64,000 nt of DNA from Diadophis punctatus similis (lineage: Eukaryota > Chordata > Lepidosauria > Squamata > Dipsadidae), in contig JALIGW010000001.1 of NCBI GenBank assembly GCA_023053685.1, positions 55,177,359-55,241,358 of the forward strand, read 5' to 3'. Of this stretch, positions 62,022-64,000 are shown one piece after another. Below the pieces are notes generated by a model. The model made no database searches. It was not told the DNA's origin and saw only the letters and a program-made list of their open reading frames with translations. How positions within the stretch are numbered: position 1 is the stretch's first letter; each line of letters starts with the position of its first letter. The translations under genes were made by a program, and so were the position numbers.

Positions 62022-62156
62022 CAGACCTGTCAAACTGGCGGCCCACGGGCCAGATAAATCACACGCAGACCATGCCCACACTGCCTCCGCAAAGGGAAAA
62101 AATGTTGCAATACATCACGATCCGGGCTGTGACGACATCAAGTTTGACACCCGTAC
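62022..62156. mobile_element. hAT MITE, diverged
   Basis: Aligns with 12828-12962 (cagacctgtcaaactgg ... aagtttgacacccgta). No clean 8-bp duplication. Confidence 0.7.
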
Positions 62157-62660
62157 CAGTCTATAGCATCTCACATGTAGTCCAATCATTCAGCAGAGGA
62201 TGCCCAGAGAATGCAGAAGGAATAGTCAGGAGGTTTCCACTGCTGCCCCAGGCAATTGCTCCCTGAAGCAATGCTTCACTTTGCCCCAAGAACAAGTTTA
62301 ATTTAAATGACTCCCACAAATGATTTGTATGTATTGCAGAATTACTAGGGTTGACAATGGAAAGATTAGAAGGGAAGCCTGTTTGCTGACATATTTTATG
62401 GTCTTCAGGAGCATTGCGCTGGCATGAGTTTCTACATGTTTTCAATAAAAAGTGTAGCAGGTCGACTTCTGGTTAGAGCAATTTTACCTCAGCAATGTCT
62501 GGAATTTAGTTTCTTGTACTAAACCAGCAAAGCACAAAAAGAAATATTTGTTTATAGATGTTATTGCATTTTTGTGAATTTAGGAGGGATGGAAATAATC
62601 ATATTTGAGCTCATCCAAAAACATTCTTGACTAACAAGCTACGAAGATATTTTTCATGCA
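62157..62660. other. Intergenic, nothing recognised
   Basis: Unique sequence; short frames only. Confidence 0.5.
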
Positions 62661-62689
62661 TTTGTAAGAAAAATAGCTTGGCATAAAAT

Positions 62690-62830
62690 TATCCCCTAAA
62701 CTCAGCTGAAGATGTTACCTAGCCTGGTAACGAAATGTTTGGAAACCAACCCACAAGCTCGGAGAACAAACCTTCACCCTCATCCTACACCAGAGCTACA
62801 GATATTCGCCACTATTGCAAATAAAATTAT
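62690..62830 (+). mobile_element. Penelope-like element terminus (tentative)
   Basis: Contains CTGAAGA-T-GTTACC-TAGCCT-GGTAAC-GAAA (62706-62735) followed by ggaaaccaacccacaagctc. The hairpin layout is the same as at 57867-57896 with a different stem sequence. Assignment to Penelope-like elements is from memory. Confidence 0.45.
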
Positions 62831-63837
62831 TGCAAAAGAAATGTAACAGTATATTTAAACATCTTGGATATTCTATTTTAAGGTTCTCTCACAAGTACTG
62901 GGAGTAGAAATTTTGATTTTTATATTCCAAGGAAACATCCATAAGAATATGGAATATAGAAATAATCAGTTTCAACAAAATGACAAAATAAATGTAATGC
63001 AAGCTCTGTTCCTTATGTACATGTATGCAATGTCTTGATGCACATACATGTTGGAATAGTCCTCAACATATGATTATTTGTTCAACTGTTTGAAGTTATG
63101 GTAGTACTGAACAAAGGGAATTATGATTCATGCCCAAAGTTACAGCTGTTGCAATTCCCCCACTCTGACTTGATCAAAATTGCAACCTGCTCATACTTAG
63201 AACCACAAGAGTGGTTCAATTCCCCCACCTGCCTGTCCACCCCACCCAACCCCCATCTTTGCTTTTTGGCTCTGCTGTCATGTCCTCCGCCATCCCAGCG
63301 GACTTTTGAGATCTTGCTCCTGTTGATGATGAGGCATGCCTGGCTTGGCCTGGCCTTCATGCTAAGAGGTCCCGCTAATTAAGTCTGGGGCTGCTTGCTT
63401 ACTTGCTTCTGCCCAGACCCATATTGGGGCACCAGAAGAAGCAGAAACCATCAAGTAAGAAGCATCAGTACGGTTGCACCAAAAAGTGGGATGCTTTTTA
63501 CTTTTTTTTACCTTTTTACTTTTTTTTACTTTTTTTTTGCAGCATGAAGCCCAGCCAAGCCATCAGTCCAGGCATACCTTGTCAGTGGGAGCAAGAGGAC
63601 TGCAAAATCAGTTGAGGCAGCAGGCGTCTCAGAGTGGGGTGTAGCAGGGACAGATATGGCTGGGACTGGATTGGGGTAACTGCATCTTTCTGGAGCATGG
63701 CAAGCAGCCCTAGAGTTGTGCAGATCTGGATCTGCTTGCTGCCCTACAAGGCAGGGCGCATCATGACCAAAAGGGCAGAGAGGGGAGGAGATACAGGTCA
63801 GTGGGGAAGTTGGAGGCAGCCTCTTAATTTACTGAGG
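62831..63837. other. Intergenic, nothing firmly recognised
   Basis: A pyrimidine/A run at about 63487-63540. The ORFs at 63098-63382 and 63403-63615 show no domain. Confidence 0.5.
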
Positions 63838-64000
63838 CTCAATGCTAGGAGAGACCAAGCCTGGAATTGCTTGGATTGGAGTGGGTATTTGCTTAACAAC
63901 CCAAAATTCATGGTTAACAACAGCAACCAAGAATGCCAGGATTGCCATTGTTACAGTCACCTGACATCTTGCTCTATGACCTCATTGCTTAGCAATGGAA
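63838..64000. mobile_element. Mariner-like MITE fragment at window edge
   Basis: Words such as gcttaacaacccaaaattca and gttacagtcacctgac resemble the inverted MITE of 4254-4645. Cut by the window end. Confidence 0.4.

Overview
The window is vertebrate nuclear DNA and most likely comes from a squamate reptile, probably a snake. Two multi-exon genes lie tail to tail. The plus-strand gene is the 3' end of an axonemal dynein heavy chain, called DNAH14 because of its neighbour. The minus-strand gene is a complete lamin B receptor (LBR). DNAH14 and LBR are convergent neighbours in other amniotes. The squamate call rests on CR1 and L2 LINEs, a tRNA-derived Sauria-type SINE, an R4/Dong LINE, many hAT and Tc1/mariner-pogo fragments, a chromodomain Ty3/Gypsy element, dense microsatellites, and repeats ending in (ATTCT)n of the kind reported from snakes.

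Layout. Positions 1-17.9 kb hold nine coding exons of DNAH14 with consistent splice phases, a stop codon at 17774-17776 and AATAAA at 17881; together they encode the last 504 residues. Positions 17.9-29.3 kb are intergenic and almost wholly transposon: a CR1 copy carrying a pogo-like insertion, an L2-like LINE with a 585-codon open frame, and a decayed Gypsy provirus-like element (22646-29307) that contains a hAT insertion. Positions 29.3-32.9 kb are AT-rich and mostly free of recognisable repeats, and probably include the LBR 3' UTR. Positions 32.9-54.2 kb hold the 13 coding exons of LBR (611 codons plus stop), with transposons in the introns. A CpG-rich block at 60.2-61.1 kb is the probable LBR promoter and non-coding first exon, perhaps bidirectional. 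Positions 61.1-64 kb are intergenic or upstream sequence with SINE, hAT, Penelope-like and mariner fragments.

How the parts work. LBR is an inner nuclear membrane protein with an N-terminal Tudor and RS region and a C-terminal sterol C14-reductase domain. DNAH14 is a microtubule motor subunit. They share no pathway and are linked only by conserved order. I see no prokaryotic operon, CRISPR array or phage.

The most unusual signals are in the mobile DNA. They are: two unrelated repeats sharing a hammerhead-like fold, one at the tip of a near-perfect 48-bp foldback bounded by 12-bp duplications; a family of TA-flanked elements with one common terminal inverted repeat, including a long copy with pogo-type transposase remnants split by a LINE; an R4/Dong LINE lodged inside a trinucleotide array; and a DNAH14 exon squeezed between microsatellites.
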